Assembly (NCBI RefSeq): GCF_042432825.1 | Contig: NZ_JBHLWN010000123.1 | Span: forward strand, 6,781 to 70,780 | Direction: 5' to 3' | DNA: 64,000 bases | Source of the DNA: Gordoniibacillus chartarius | Lineage (GTDB): Bacteria; Bacillota; Bacilli; Paenibacillales; NBRC-103111 | Shown here: positions 45,508 through 54,382 of the stretch, one piece after another | Layout of the letters: each line of letters opens with the position of its first letter | Numbering within the stretch: the stretch's first letter is position 1 | Made by a program: the position numbers and the translations under genes | The notes under the pieces: model-generated | What the model saw: only the letters and a program-made list of their open reading frames with translations | What the model was told of the DNA's origin: nothing | Databases searched by the model: none

Positions 45508-46374
45508 TTATGATAGACGCAGCGATACTTTGCGGTATAACTGCGTCGCCGACTGGATAAGTGTTTGCACTCTCCGGAACGCATCGCTCGGGTTGGTTAT
45601 CGCATAAGAGACAAGCAAGGCCGTTGCCACACCGGCAAGACAACCGATCCATACCGGCCCTCCAACCAGAGTCGAAGCCAGCAGTGCGCTGCCCGAGACG
45701 AAAGCACCCTTGCCGCTCTGCTTGATAGCCCGAATCGGATCCCCGCTCTTGACCGCAGCGTATACCATCCCTCCGGCGGCAATAGGAAACAAAATAGGGT
45801 TAGCCGTAACCAGTGACGAGACGAGCAGTCCCCCCGACAATCGGGATAGCCGAGAAGGATCCGGCTGATTGCCCAGAAGAAGAGCAGCAGCAAGTCCTCC
45901 CATTCCCCCGAGGAGCTCCGGCCCGTTAAAGGTTAGCGCATCCGCCAAGAAGGTTTTTGACACCCCTAGATGGCTTACCATATTACCTAATTGGTCAAAC
46001 TGCTCCTTAGACAAGGAGAACAGCGGGTTGATTCCCGACTTGGATAACATATCCCTTAGCAAATGCTCCCCGGCCTGCAGCATCTCCGTTACGAAGGTAT
46101 CGTCGGTACGAACATCCCGTACCGCTTCGAAAGCCCCCCAAACCGTATGCTGACCGTCAAGTAAGTGATGCAGACCTGAGCCCCCGATGTGCGTTTGATT
46201 GTAAACGGCATCAATTGCCTGATCATATTCGTCGAAGTTATGATTAAACTCCTTCGCCAGCAAGCTTGAGAGCGGGTCGCCCAGCGGGGCGCTTCCCGCT
46301 CCTATGATTAAAGTCTGATCAGCTGATCTTATGGACCCGAAGCTTAAATCGCGAAGCCGTCTGTTTTTATCCAT
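45508..46374 (-). CDS. Gly-rich membrane protein of unknown function
   Basis: The protein has 288 residues from ATG 46374 (GGGAGG nine bases upstream; earlier in-frame starts are unsupported). The N-terminal half is soluble and contains the conserved-looking HHLLDGQHTVWGAFEAV and SGINPLFSLSKEQF. The C-terminal half has three or four Gly/Ala-rich hydrophobic segments (LLGGMGGLAAALLLG, PILFPIAAGGMVYAA, GGPVWIGCLAGVATALLVSY). No enzyme motif is seen. It is paired with the gene at 44313-45485. Confidence 0.8.
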   Translation of the reverse strand: MDKNRRLRDLSFGSIRSADQTLIIGAGSAPLGDPLSSLLAKEFNHNFDEYDQAIDAVYNQTHIGGSGLHHLLDGQHTVWGAFEAVRDVRTDDTFVTEMLQAGEHLLRDMLSKSGINPLFSLSKEQFDQLGNMVSHLGVSKTFLADALTFNGPELLGGMGGLAAALLLGNQPDPSRLSRLSGGLLVSSLVTANPILFPIAAGGMVYAAVKSGDPIRAIKQSGKGAFVSGSALLASTLVGGPVWIGCLAGVATALLVSYAITNPSDAFRRVQTLIQSATQLYRKVSLRLS

Positions 46375-46551
46375 TGATGCTTTCCTCCCATGTATAGGCC
46401 CGGAATTGCCCATCGCTTCTCCGCTTGCTCCCTGTTCCTCAACAAAGATTAATAATGAAAATATACTACATGAAGCGACACATTCCTTGTTAAATAAGTC
46501 TAAATGAAGAGGACTTTCGGCCTTTTGTCTCGTAAAGAGTTTCTTCCGAAG

Positions 46552-46600
46552 AAAAATAGGGCTTCCCTTCGTCATCTACGATGACTTTCGGTACAGCCCT
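46552..46600 (-). terminator. Second terminator after the large SLH protein gene
   Basis: On the minus strand AGGGCT pairs with AGCCCT with an inner GTCATC/GATGAC stem, followed by ATTTTT. It lies about 130 bases past the SLH gene stop. Confidence 0.5.
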
Positions 46601-46686
46601 CGAGTGTGTTATTACACGGCCCTATTCTTGTCAGGCAAAAGCAAGGTTACCTTCTGCCGCGGCGGCCGGCTTCTCTTCCTTTCCCA

Positions 46687-46722
46687 CAAATAAATCCCTG
46701 CATCATAATTGACGCAGGGATT
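46687..46722 (-). terminator. Terminator of the large SLH protein gene
   Basis: ATAAATCCCTGC and GCAGGGATTTAT pair perfectly, followed by TATTTG on the minus strand, ten bases past the stop. Confidence 0.75.
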
Positions 46723-46730
46723 TATCAAGA

Positions 46731-49700
46731 TTATTTTACGGCTTGGATTTGGTTCAGCATTCGCACTACAACGGCGGCCACCTGTGCCCGTGTACTGTTT
46801 TGAGCCGGGGCAAAATGCGCGTCATCTACGCCGTTCAGTAATCCAAGAGCGGCAGCGGCTGCCACGTAGGGCTGAGCCCAATCGCTGATACTGATGGAGT
46901 CTGCATAATCGAACGGCTGTGCCGCAGCAATATCGCTTAATTTCTTACCGGTAGCGTGCAAGTAAGCGTTGACCATCATGACCGAAAGCTGCTCGCGTGT
47001 AACATTCGCTTCCGGAGAAAACGTATTATCGCTTGTACCGGCTACGATATTCGAAGCATATGCAGCATCTACGGCCGCCTTATACCACGAATCGGCCGCT
47101 ACATCCGAGAACGACTTAGAAGCTTCTTGAGCCGGCAAGTTCAGAGCCTTCTTGAGGATCGTGACCAACTGCGCTCTGGTCATATTGGTATCCGGTTGGA
47201 AGGAGTGCTCGCTCATCCCGTCGATAATCTGCATCCCCGTTAGTTGCTCGATATCTTTCTGCGCCCAATGTCCTTGAATATCGACGAACGGTTTCACACC
47301 GTTAGAAGTATTCGGTCCGCCGGCCGCCGCAGACTTCTCCAGCACGGCAAACTTCGAGAAGTGAGGCAGTGCAGCCGTAATCGTACCGTCACTATTCACC
47401 GTACCTCCCATGTAGGTCCAAGTGTTCGTGGTTTCATCCAGCCAGTAAACACCTAGCTTCGCCGCATCCTTCACTTTGGCAGGATCGTATTGGAATGTAG
47501 CCTCAATCGGCGCCTTAAAGGTCGTAATAGCCGTATCCTTCTCAGTTAAAGAGAAATCGAATACCGGAGACACAGCGTTGAACTCATTCAATCCCATTGC
47601 ATCCATGGACGTCACTTTGAACGTCACCTTGTTGTCCTGGTTGGCTACAGGTAGTGCATTAACAGGGAATTTGAGTTGAACCTCGTTCGCCTTGATAACG
47701 ATCGGCTTGCCCTTATCCGCTGCTTTTTGCACAATGTCGGCACCGAAGCTAACCGTAGTAATATCAATTTGTTCTTTAGCTGTAGCGTCCAGCGTAAGTT
47801 CCTTCTTCGCAGGGTTGGCGAGATCAATCAGCATATCGACATGGGACGGCTGCACGTCGTAAGTCATTTTACCCTTAGCATCACGAACCGGGAGGCTTAT
47901 TCCGCCGCCTCCTCCGCCTCCGCCTCCGCCACCACCAACGCCGCCACCGGCGGGAGGAGTTGGTTCGGCATTATATGCTTTTGCGACTTTCAAGCTGGGA
48001 AGACCGTCATGACGCTGCAAAGTGAAATATAACGTTCCCGCCCCGGTTCCTAACTGCTGGATTGTGAAGCTGACCGAAGTTCCATGCTTCTCAACCATTT
48101 GAATAAGGAAGGAATTGCTTGAATTGGAATCGTTGTATACTTGAACGACATCATAGGAACTTAAACCAGAGATGTTAATGGTATCAGAGGTTCCGGACTT
48201 GTTATTCGTAATTTGTATTTGATCGGATGTCAGCGAAGGACTGTACGTCCTATCCATAATATCGACAGTAGCCGGAATACTCATCCCTGTTTCGGAAACA
48301 ACATATACAGCAATCTTGGTTGCACCGGCTGGGACTTTGGTATTCATTGGAATACTGGTTTGATAGAATATACTTTTTGGCACGCTCAGAATAGGACTGA
48401 GCCTTTGCAGTTGATCGTTAACAAAGTAAACCTCGTAACGCAACGAACTACTTAAGTTAAAATCATTAGCATAAAAATATAAGTTGCCCCCCACTTCCCC
48501 TGCATCACCGTCATAATCTAACTGCGAGATAGATTCGACAGGGCTTTGATTATCGGCAGGCAAAGTAGATACAGGTTCGCTCGCAATGTTATCCGCCAAA
48601 TTATAGATTCCCAAAGTGGCCTCATCCTTGGCCGAATTGATTGCCGTCAGCTTCAAGAACGCGGCGCCTGCAGGTATTTGCGTATGTGTGATAGGTATAT
48701 TGTACTGCTGCTGTCCTTTGTTGATTACCGCAAACGGATTGCCTAAAGGAAGTAGCCCTTCATCGGCAAATTCTACTACATAGGATTGCACACTGGCTTC
48801 ATCCACTCGGGGAACCCAATGCAATACACCATCGATACTCTGAGCGCGAGGGTCCCTGTCTTCGAAATATATACTGCCGAGATCGTAACTAATGTTGTCC
48901 CATAGCGCAATATAGGCTCCGCTTGTACCTTCGCCTTGATTGTTTTTGCCAAAGATCCCGATCCTCTGGGCCCCGGCCGGAATAGCAGTACCACTAGCTA
49001 AAGTAATTTCATAGGTCGGAAGCGATTGACTCGGCCGAAGAAGATTGCTTCGAGGGATTTCCGCGATAGGCTGCAGCTTCACGTTGTTTCCATCGACAAA
49101 GTAAAGGTTATAGCTTGTCGCAGCTCCATCTGAAGGAAAATCCACCCAACTGATCGACCCGCCGAAGCTTCCGCGGGAATAGTCGTTGTCAAAGCTAGTT
49201 ATAACATTGATGTTCGGAGCCGGAATTGCTGAATTTGTGCCCGAAATGATTGGACTGCTTGTTGTATTATCGAAAATTTGCATGCGGTACAAGGCCGTAC
49301 CTGTATTCCCGGACAAGTCCTTTGGACGCAAATCGAGATAGACCGCTCCAGGAGGCACAACAGATTCGGCGATGTTCACAAGATAAGTTAAACCGGATGT
49401 CGCATTCTTCGTAACGTTATGGGTACTGCCAAGCGCAGCGCCGGAAGCGTCGGCAAAAGACAATTGGTAGCCGGAATAGTTCGTTTCGTCATACGTATAC
49501 CAAGATACCAGCGGACGAATTTGTCCCCGAACGGGATTCTGATCTTCAACCGTATAACTCATGTATGCCGTACCGCCGCCACCCCCGCCTCCTGGAGTAG
49601 AGACATAATCCGTCAGCACTATAGCAGCGGCTGAAGAGCTTTCACCGAATGTATTCTTTGTATAAACACCAAGATACTTAGCCCCATCAGCTATACTCGT

Positions 49701-50228
49701 TTGCGGAATATTGTAGTAAAAATACGAGCTGTTTGTCGTGAAAGGCACCTCAGCAATGATATTGCCGATTTTATTCTTGTTTTGGTCTAAGAAATAAATG
49801 GTGTAGCTGTTGATGATGGAAGTGCCCGATGTACCGTACCAATTGATGTTACCGCCGATTTTCCCTGCGGCAGCATCGGTATCGTAAAAGCTAACATTAG
49901 CAACTTGTAGTGCCGGCGGATGGAATTCCGGTGCACGATCATGAAGTGCCTGCATAGAGTTGAATTTCTCAATGGTTTTACCATCATCGGAGACAACGAC
50001 AATTTGACCGCCAGGCAAAGTCAGCACATTCTTCGCGACGAATGGCAAATGGTATTGCAGCGTATAGGAATCCCGATCCCACACCGAGTCTTTGGCAAAT
50101 ACGTTACCTCCGTTAGCGGCAATGATTGCAGCCCCGAAATAACCTGGGTGCAGCTTGATTGGATTCAGTGTTGTTTTGTCCAAACGATTACTTGCGTAAT
50201 ACAGATCGTTTCCGTTCATCGCCAGCAC
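46731..50228 (-). CDS. Large SLH-anchored repeat protein, C-terminal frame
   Basis: These 1165 codons continue the upstream reading frame (50216-51796) after a frameshift near 50220-50235. The joined product would be about 1690 residues. After the rest of a propeller-like domain come five ~100-residue beta-sandwich repeats of two alternating types (one with GGNINWY-like, one with VEDQNPVRGQI-like openings). Two Gly tracts, a pre-SLH domain and three SLH repeats ending RAQVAAVVVRMLNQIQAVK follow. It should be a cell-surface protein of adhesive or structural role; no enzyme domain is recognised. The ATG at the start of this frame has no ribosome site, so it is not a separate gene. Confidence 0.8.
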   Translation of the reverse strand: MLAMNGNDLYYASNRLDKTTLNPIKLHPGYFGAAIIAANGGNVFAKDSVWDRDSYTLQYHLPFVAKNVLTLPGGQIVVVSDDGKTIEKFNSMQALHDRAPEFHPPALQVANVSFYDTDAAAGKIGGNINWYGTSGTSIINSYTIYFLDQNKNKIGNIIAEVPFTTNSSYFYYNIPQTSIADGAKYLGVYTKNTFGESSSAAAIVLTDYVSTPGGGGGGGTAYMSYTVEDQNPVRGQIRPLVSWYTYDETNYSGYQLSFADASGAALGSTHNVTKNATSGLTYLVNIAESVVPPGAVYLDLRPKDLSGNTGTALYRMQIFDNTTSSPIISGTNSAIPAPNINVITSFDNDYSRGSFGGSISWVDFPSDGAATSYNLYFVDGNNVKLQPIAEIPRSNLLRPSQSLPTYEITLASGTAIPAGAQRIGIFGKNNQGEGTSGAYIALWDNISYDLGSIYFEDRDPRAQSIDGVLHWVPRVDEASVQSYVVEFADEGLLPLGNPFAVINKGQQQYNIPITHTQIPAGAAFLKLTAINSAKDEATLGIYNLADNIASEPVSTLPADNQSPVESISQLDYDGDAGEVGGNLYFYANDFNLSSSLRYEVYFVNDQLQRLSPILSVPKSIFYQTSIPMNTKVPAGATKIAVYVVSETGMSIPATVDIMDRTYSPSLTSDQIQITNNKSGTSDTINISGLSSYDVVQVYNDSNSSNSFLIQMVEKHGTSVSFTIQQLGTGAGTLYFTLQRHDGLPSLKVAKAYNAEPTPPAGGGVGGGGGGGGGGGGISLPVRDAKGKMTYDVQPSHVDMLIDLANPAKKELTLDATAKEQIDITTVSFGADIVQKAADKGKPIVIKANEVQLKFPVNALPVANQDNKVTFKVTSMDAMGLNEFNAVSPVFDFSLTEKDTAITTFKAPIEATFQYDPAKVKDAAKLGVYWLDETTNTWTYMGGTVNSDGTITAALPHFSKFAVLEKSAAAGGPNTSNGVKPFVDIQGHWAQKDIEQLTGMQIIDGMSEHSFQPDTNMTRAQLVTILKKALNLPAQEASKSFSDVAADSWYKAAVDAAYASNIVAGTSDNTFSPEANVTREQLSVMMVNAYLHATGKKLSDIAAAQPFDYADSISISDWAQPYVAAAAALGLLNGVDDAHFAPAQNSTRAQVAAVVVRMLNQIQAVK
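47902..47955 (-). repeat. Poly-glycine linker microsatellite
   Basis: A GGN-rich tract encodes an almost pure Gly linker between the last repeat and the pre-SLH domain. A shorter Gly tract lies near 49570-49590. Such tracts are slippage-prone. Confidence 0.7.
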
Positions 50229-51796
50229 GCTTGTGAAACTTTCGCCTGCGAAAGATCGGTTAGGTTGAATTTATATACCTGATCTGAGTTAGAGTATCCC
50301 GTAGTTGTACCATAGTACAACGTATTGTCCCCGACACTGAGAAGCATACGGCCTGGAGTAGAAATATTGTTCTTAATCCTGGTTCCAGTAACCGTATCAA
50401 TCGCATGAATTCCAGGATATCCAAAGACACTTATATTCAACGGGGTATAGTACAGCTTTTGATTGCCATATACAACTTGAGTGACAAAGTTGCCAACTTC
50501 CCAAGAGTATACCGCCCCACTGACACTGGTTCCGGAGAGGGTATCCACTCTTGTAATCTGTGTTGCTGAAGCGAAGCCGATATAGAGCTTGTCTTGATCT
50601 ATGTATATGGAATTAGGGTTGGATCCTATCGTTCGCGTTTCTTGAACCGTCATATCGCTTGTACGAATTCTCAGGAGCTGATTGCTTTCCGAAGAAATGG
50701 CAAACAGATTCGTACCGTCGCTGCTGTATACAAGATCCGTCACCGATTTATCCAGTACCAGCTTTTGCCCGTCAGATACTGGAGGATTCGAGGTATCCGG
50801 AGCCACACTGATCATTTGAATCACATTCGGAATACTAGAGTTCCAAGGATCCGATCCCGTATAGGAGTAAATATGATTATGGCTATCCATTAAAATATTT
50901 CTGGACGCCACCGGAAGCTCGGCAATTTGAGTAAAACCGTTTCGGTCGTAAACATAGCTATGGGTAGGTGCAGCTTCCCCCGAATTTGCCGAATCACCGG
51001 TAAACACATAGTTGCCAGAAACATACATGATACTATATTTATATTTACCTTGAATGGAGTTCAGATCTTTGTTATTGAATCGGTAGCCCGCATAGAAAAC
51101 CTGATCCCCGTCTACAATGACTTTCCTGGCGGGACTATAAAAACCGTAATTATCATAATTGGTTTTCGATTGCTGCTGTAACGTATTAGTACTGTATGAG
51201 TATAAATCGGAACCGCTCAATCCCGATTCACCTATAAACAAAATATGGTTGACTGGATCGACAGCCAGATCGGGCTCATATATTTGAGTTATCAGCAGCG
51301 TCTCTTTCTGAGTTGTTAAATCATAAGCAGCCACAGAGCACCACTGATCATACTCTGCATAGAACAGCTTATTACCGTCGATAGCCACTTCGTACGGCCG
51401 AATGGAGGTTGGGATGTTGCTTACTACTTCCCCTTGCTCAATATCGACAACGGCAATGGCATTGTTTCCAGACAAAGCGACATAAAGCTTGCCGCCGGAC
51501 TGTACTAAATCCGAAGGAGCTGGACCGAGAGTTACTTGCTTGTCGATCTGGAGATCGCTAAGTCGAATGAACATCAAACTATTGGATTCCTTAGAGACAG
51601 CATAAATATATCCTCTCGACTCGTCTATCAACCATTCCCTGATCGGCTTTTGCAGGGTAAGCGACGGCGATGCATCCGCGTATGCTTTGTTGTCATCGAT
51701 CCCAACGAAAAGAGAAGATGATAGCATCGCAAAAATAGTTAAAAAATGCATAAAAAAGCGCAACTTCCTTACACTCCGGTGCTTTCCGGCAAACAT
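50216..51796 (-). CDS. Large SLH-anchored repeat protein, N-terminal frame
   Basis: The start is ATG 51796 with AGGAGGG nine bases upstream. A signal peptide (RKLRFFMHFLTIFAML..., cleaved near AYADA) is followed by a beta-propeller made of repeated units such as LYVALSGNNAIAVVDIEQGE and IYIDQDKLYIGFA. The frame runs into TGA 50216, but the propeller continues without gap in the next frame as SVLAMNGNDLYYASN. A one-base indel around GTTTCACAAGCGTGC explains this. Either the gene is broken or the assembly has an error. Confidence 0.8.
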   Translation of the reverse strand: MFAGKHRSVRKLRFFMHFLTIFAMLSSSLFVGIDDNKAYADASPSLTLQKPIREWLIDESRGYIYAVSKESNSLMFIRLSDLQIDKQVTLGPAPSDLVQSGGKLYVALSGNNAIAVVDIEQGEVVSNIPTSIRPYEVAIDGNKLFYAEYDQWCSVAAYDLTTQKETLLITQIYEPDLAVDPVNHILFIGESGLSGSDLYSYSTNTLQQQSKTNYDNYGFYSPARKVIVDGDQVFYAGYRFNNKDLNSIQGKYKYSIMYVSGNYVFTGDSANSGEAAPTHSYVYDRNGFTQIAELPVASRNILMDSHNHIYSYTGSDPWNSSIPNVIQMISVAPDTSNPPVSDGQKLVLDKSVTDLVYSSDGTNLFAISSESNQLLRIRTSDMTVQETRTIGSNPNSIYIDQDKLYIGFASATQITRVDTLSGTSVSGAVYSWEVGNFVTQVVYGNQKLYYTPLNISVFGYPGIHAIDTVTGTRIKNNISTPGRMLLSVGDNTLYYGTTTGYSNSDQVYKFNLTDLSQAKVSQACWR

Positions 51797-51983
51797 GAGT
51801 AATAGCCCTCCTAGTATTGGATAATCTCTCAGCGGCATCACTGAGTCCTGACTTCTGTCGGCATCAACAGCGTCAGTTACACCACTGTAAAGTTTATACC
51901 AAAACTTGGGCCAATGTAATATATACTTTTCATATTATAGAAAAATTAAAATTTTGCAGACATTCCGTCAGAATGCAGGGGGG

Positions 51984-53099
51984 CTAGCGGTCAGTCACCG
52001 GATCTGTGGCCGCGTCCTTCGGCAAGCGTACCTCGAACACCGTACGGACCGCATCGCTGGAAGCGGAGATGGCGCCTTGATGCTGTTCGACGATGTTCTT
52101 CGCGATAAACAGGCCCAGACCGGTACTGCCTTCCCGATGGGTCCGCGCCCGGTCGCCGGTAAAGAACATATCGAATATATATGGCAGTTCCTCCGCGGGA
52201 ATGCTGTTCCCGTAGTTCACCACTTGAATGACAACCTCATCCCCTTTCGGATGAGCGTTGATATCGACATACAGGCCGTCTTGTCCATACCGGATGGCAT
52301 TGGACAGCAAATTCTCGAATACCCGCGCCAGCAGCTCTCCGTCCCCCCGGATCAGCAAATGGGCGGCCACGTTGATCCTGGACGTCAGATTGTTTTTCTC
52401 CAAAGCAGGATATAATTCTTCATTCAGCTGGATGAGAAGCTCGCTCAAATCGACGGGCTTGCGGTCAATCGTCAGCTTGCCGTAATTCAGACGGGTGATT
52501 TCGAAGAGCTCGTCAATCAGCCGTTCCAGGCGCTGCGACTTGGTGTAAGCAATGCTCGTATAGTGCTTCATCTGTTCAAGGGTCAGTTGGTCGTCCCGGA
52601 GGATGAAATCCAAATAGCCTAGGATGGAGGTCAGCGGCGTACGCAAGTCATGGGCCAGATTCAGGACGAGCTGCTCCTTGCTGTTCTCCGCGAAGTCTCC
52701 CCGCTCCAGAGCATGTTGCAGCTTATCCCCGGCCAAATTGATGTCTCTCGCGATATCCCCGAATTCATCTTGGGACGGAATGACGACACGGATGTCGAAC
52801 TTTCCGTTCGCGAGCTGGTGAATCCCGTTCGAGATCTCGCGGAAATAGGCCACATACGATTTGGTCAGCAGCAGGAAGAACAGGATGGACAGCGGAATGA
52901 AAAGCAGCAGGAAGAAATTGATGTCTCCGAATTCCCGAATGAAGTTGCGGACATGTCTCAAGGGATTTTCGCGGAGAATCGTATGGTAATAGAGCTGCAA
53001 GGCCTTGTAGCAGGAGTAGGTGATGATGCCGGACAGCAGCATGCTCAGCCCGAACAGCATGATCATCCGGAACCGGAAGCTTCGCAGTAAGTCAGCCAT
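51984..53099 (-). CDS. vanS: VanS-type sensor histidine kinase
   Basis: The protein has about 371 residues: two membrane helices around a short extracellular loop (about 10-90), a HAMP domain, the HisKA phospho-acceptor His in LVLNLAHDLRTPLTSIL, N-box FENLLSNAIRYG, and G-box STGLGLFIAKNI. The length and short sensor loop fit VanS. It overlaps the vanR stop; an upstream ATG at 53108 has a poorly spaced ribosome site. It should control vanR and, through it, the vanYZ genes. Confidence 0.88.
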   Translation of the reverse strand: MADLLRSFRFRMIMLFGLSMLLSGIITYSCYKALQLYYHTILRENPLRHVRNFIREFGDINFFLLLFIPLSILFFLLLTKSYVAYFREISNGIHQLANGKFDIRVVIPSQDEFGDIARDINLAGDKLQHALERGDFAENSKEQLVLNLAHDLRTPLTSILGYLDFILRDDQLTLEQMKHYTSIAYTKSQRLERLIDELFEITRLNYGKLTIDRKPVDLSELLIQLNEELYPALEKNNLTSRINVAAHLLIRGDGELLARVFENLLSNAIRYGQDGLYVDINAHPKGDEVVIQVVNYGNSIPAEELPYIFDMFFTGDRARTHREGSTGLGLFIAKNIVEQHQGAISASSDAVRTVFEVRLPKDAATDPVTDR

Positions 53100-53787
53100 T
53101 GAATGCATATCCCACTTCCCACACGGTTTTGATCAGCTTGTTCTTGTTCACGTCCTCCCCGAGCTTCTTTCGCAGAGTGCGAATGTGAACCATGACCGTA
53201 TTGCTGCCTTCATAGTAAGCCTCACCCCATACCTGTTCGAAAATATGCTCCGAGCTGAACACCTTCTTCGGATGGCTGGCCAGGAGATGCAAGATATCGA
53301 ATTCCTTCGGCGTAAGCTCTACAGGCTTGCCATAGAGGAACACGCACCGCTCCTCGGGATAGATGATCAGTCCTCCCGCCTCCAGCGTCGGCTTGCCGGG
53401 CTGGGAGGTCGAATTGAACTGCAGAGAGCGCCTCAGCTGGGCATTGACCCGGGCCACCAGCTCCATCGGATTGAAGGGCTTGGTGACGTAATCGTCCGCT
53501 CCTCGGACGAGCCCGGCGATTTTGTCCAGATCGGACGCTTTGGCGCTCAAGAAAATGATGGGCATCAGGTGCTGCTCCCGAATCATTCTCGTTACCTCAT
53601 ATCCGTCCAGCTTGGGCATCATGATATCCAGAATCGCCAAATCGATAGCGTTGGACTGTACGGCAAGGACCGCTTCCTGGCCGTCATGGACCTTGATGCA
53701 GCGGTAGCCCTCCCGCTCCAGATGCAGCTCGATCAAATCGGCAATTTCCGCCTCGTCGTCCGCAATCAGTATGGTGATAGCCCTCAT
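53092..53787 (-). CDS. vanR: VanR-type response regulator (OmpR family)
   Basis: The protein has 231 residues from ATG 53787 (GGAG eight bases upstream). The receiver has acidic residues IADDEAE, phospho-Asp in LAILDIMMPKLDGY, and Lys in VTKPFNPMELVARV. The winged-helix effector ends VWEVGYAFNG. Together with vanS it forms the two-component system of the cluster. Confidence 0.9.
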   Translation of the reverse strand: MRAITILIADDEAEIADLIELHLEREGYRCIKVHDGQEAVLAVQSNAIDLAILDIMMPKLDGYEVTRMIREQHLMPIIFLSAKASDLDKIAGLVRGADDYVTKPFNPMELVARVNAQLRRSLQFNSTSQPGKPTLEAGGLIIYPEERCVFLYGKPVELTPKEFDILHLLASHPKKVFSSEHIFEQVWGEAYYEGSNTVMVHIRTLRKKLGEDVNKNKLIKTVWEVGYAFNG

Positions 53788-53843
53788 GGTTTCCACTCCA
53801 GCACGTCATAGAATCATTTGTAGTATTGTAACAGATTTTCGCT

Positions 53844-54344
53844 TTATGCGGGTACGCGGGATACGGCGCGGCGCAGCAGGATGAACGACATGAAGCCGAG
53901 CCAGCCTCCGGAGGCATTCAGAATCAAATCATCCACGTCGAATTGCCCGATCATGTACAGCAGCTGCGCTCCCTCCAGGCTCAAACTCAGGGCGAAGGAC
54001 AAGAGAAGCGCGCCTCCGGCGGATATTTTCCTTCCCGCTGACAGGAAGCCAAGCAGCAACCCGAACGGCATGAAAATCAACACATTCCCGAACAAGTTAA
54101 CCAGTCCGTGAACGGATGCTTCATCCACGGACCGGGTAATTTCCGCGAAAGGAGTCAGATTTCCGTGATGGAGCCGCAACATGATCAGATCGGGATCGTT
54201 TAAGCTTTTCTTCATCCGACCCATGAACGCCTTCAGCTCGACGGGACGGAATTTGAACAAAATAATCTTGATCAGCACATATCCGTACAAAACCAGCATC
54301 ACGTGAAGGATCCCTTCATTCAACCGTCTTCTCACTGTCATGTC
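53844..54344 (-). CDS. vanZ: VanZ-family membrane protein
   Basis: The protein has about 166 residues from ATG 54344, or 177 from 54377; the long upstream extension is not coding-like. It has four or five membrane helices with the VanZ core NLFGNVLIFMPFGLLLGFL and SLSLEGAQLLYMIGQFDVDD. VanZ proteins give low-level resistance to teicoplanin and other lipoglycopeptides. It lies between vanY and vanR. Confidence 0.88.
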   Translation of the reverse strand, partial: DMTVRRRLNEGILHVMLVLYGYVLIKIILFKFRPVELKAFMGRMKKSLNDPDLIMLRLHHGNLTPFAEITRSVDEASVHGLVNLFGNVLIFMPFGLLLGFLSAGRKISAGGALLLSFALSLSLEGAQLLYMIGQFDVDDLILNASGGWLGFMSFILLRRAVSRVPA

Positions 54345-54382
54345 GGTCACATCCTTATCATCGTTTGCGGTCATGCTGCCAG

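Larger units (their letters stand above)
46375..46730. other. Intergenic region with two terminators
   Basis: The region carries the promoter side of the two-gene membrane unit (A/T-rich around 46440-46500, no confident -35/-10) and two hairpins entered separately. No gene is seen. Confidence 0.5.

Noticed and set aside
47900..47960. Short tandem repeat that could suggest a CRISPR or minisatellite locus
   Set aside because: It is a GGN codon run encoding a Gly linker; there are no spacers or cas genes.
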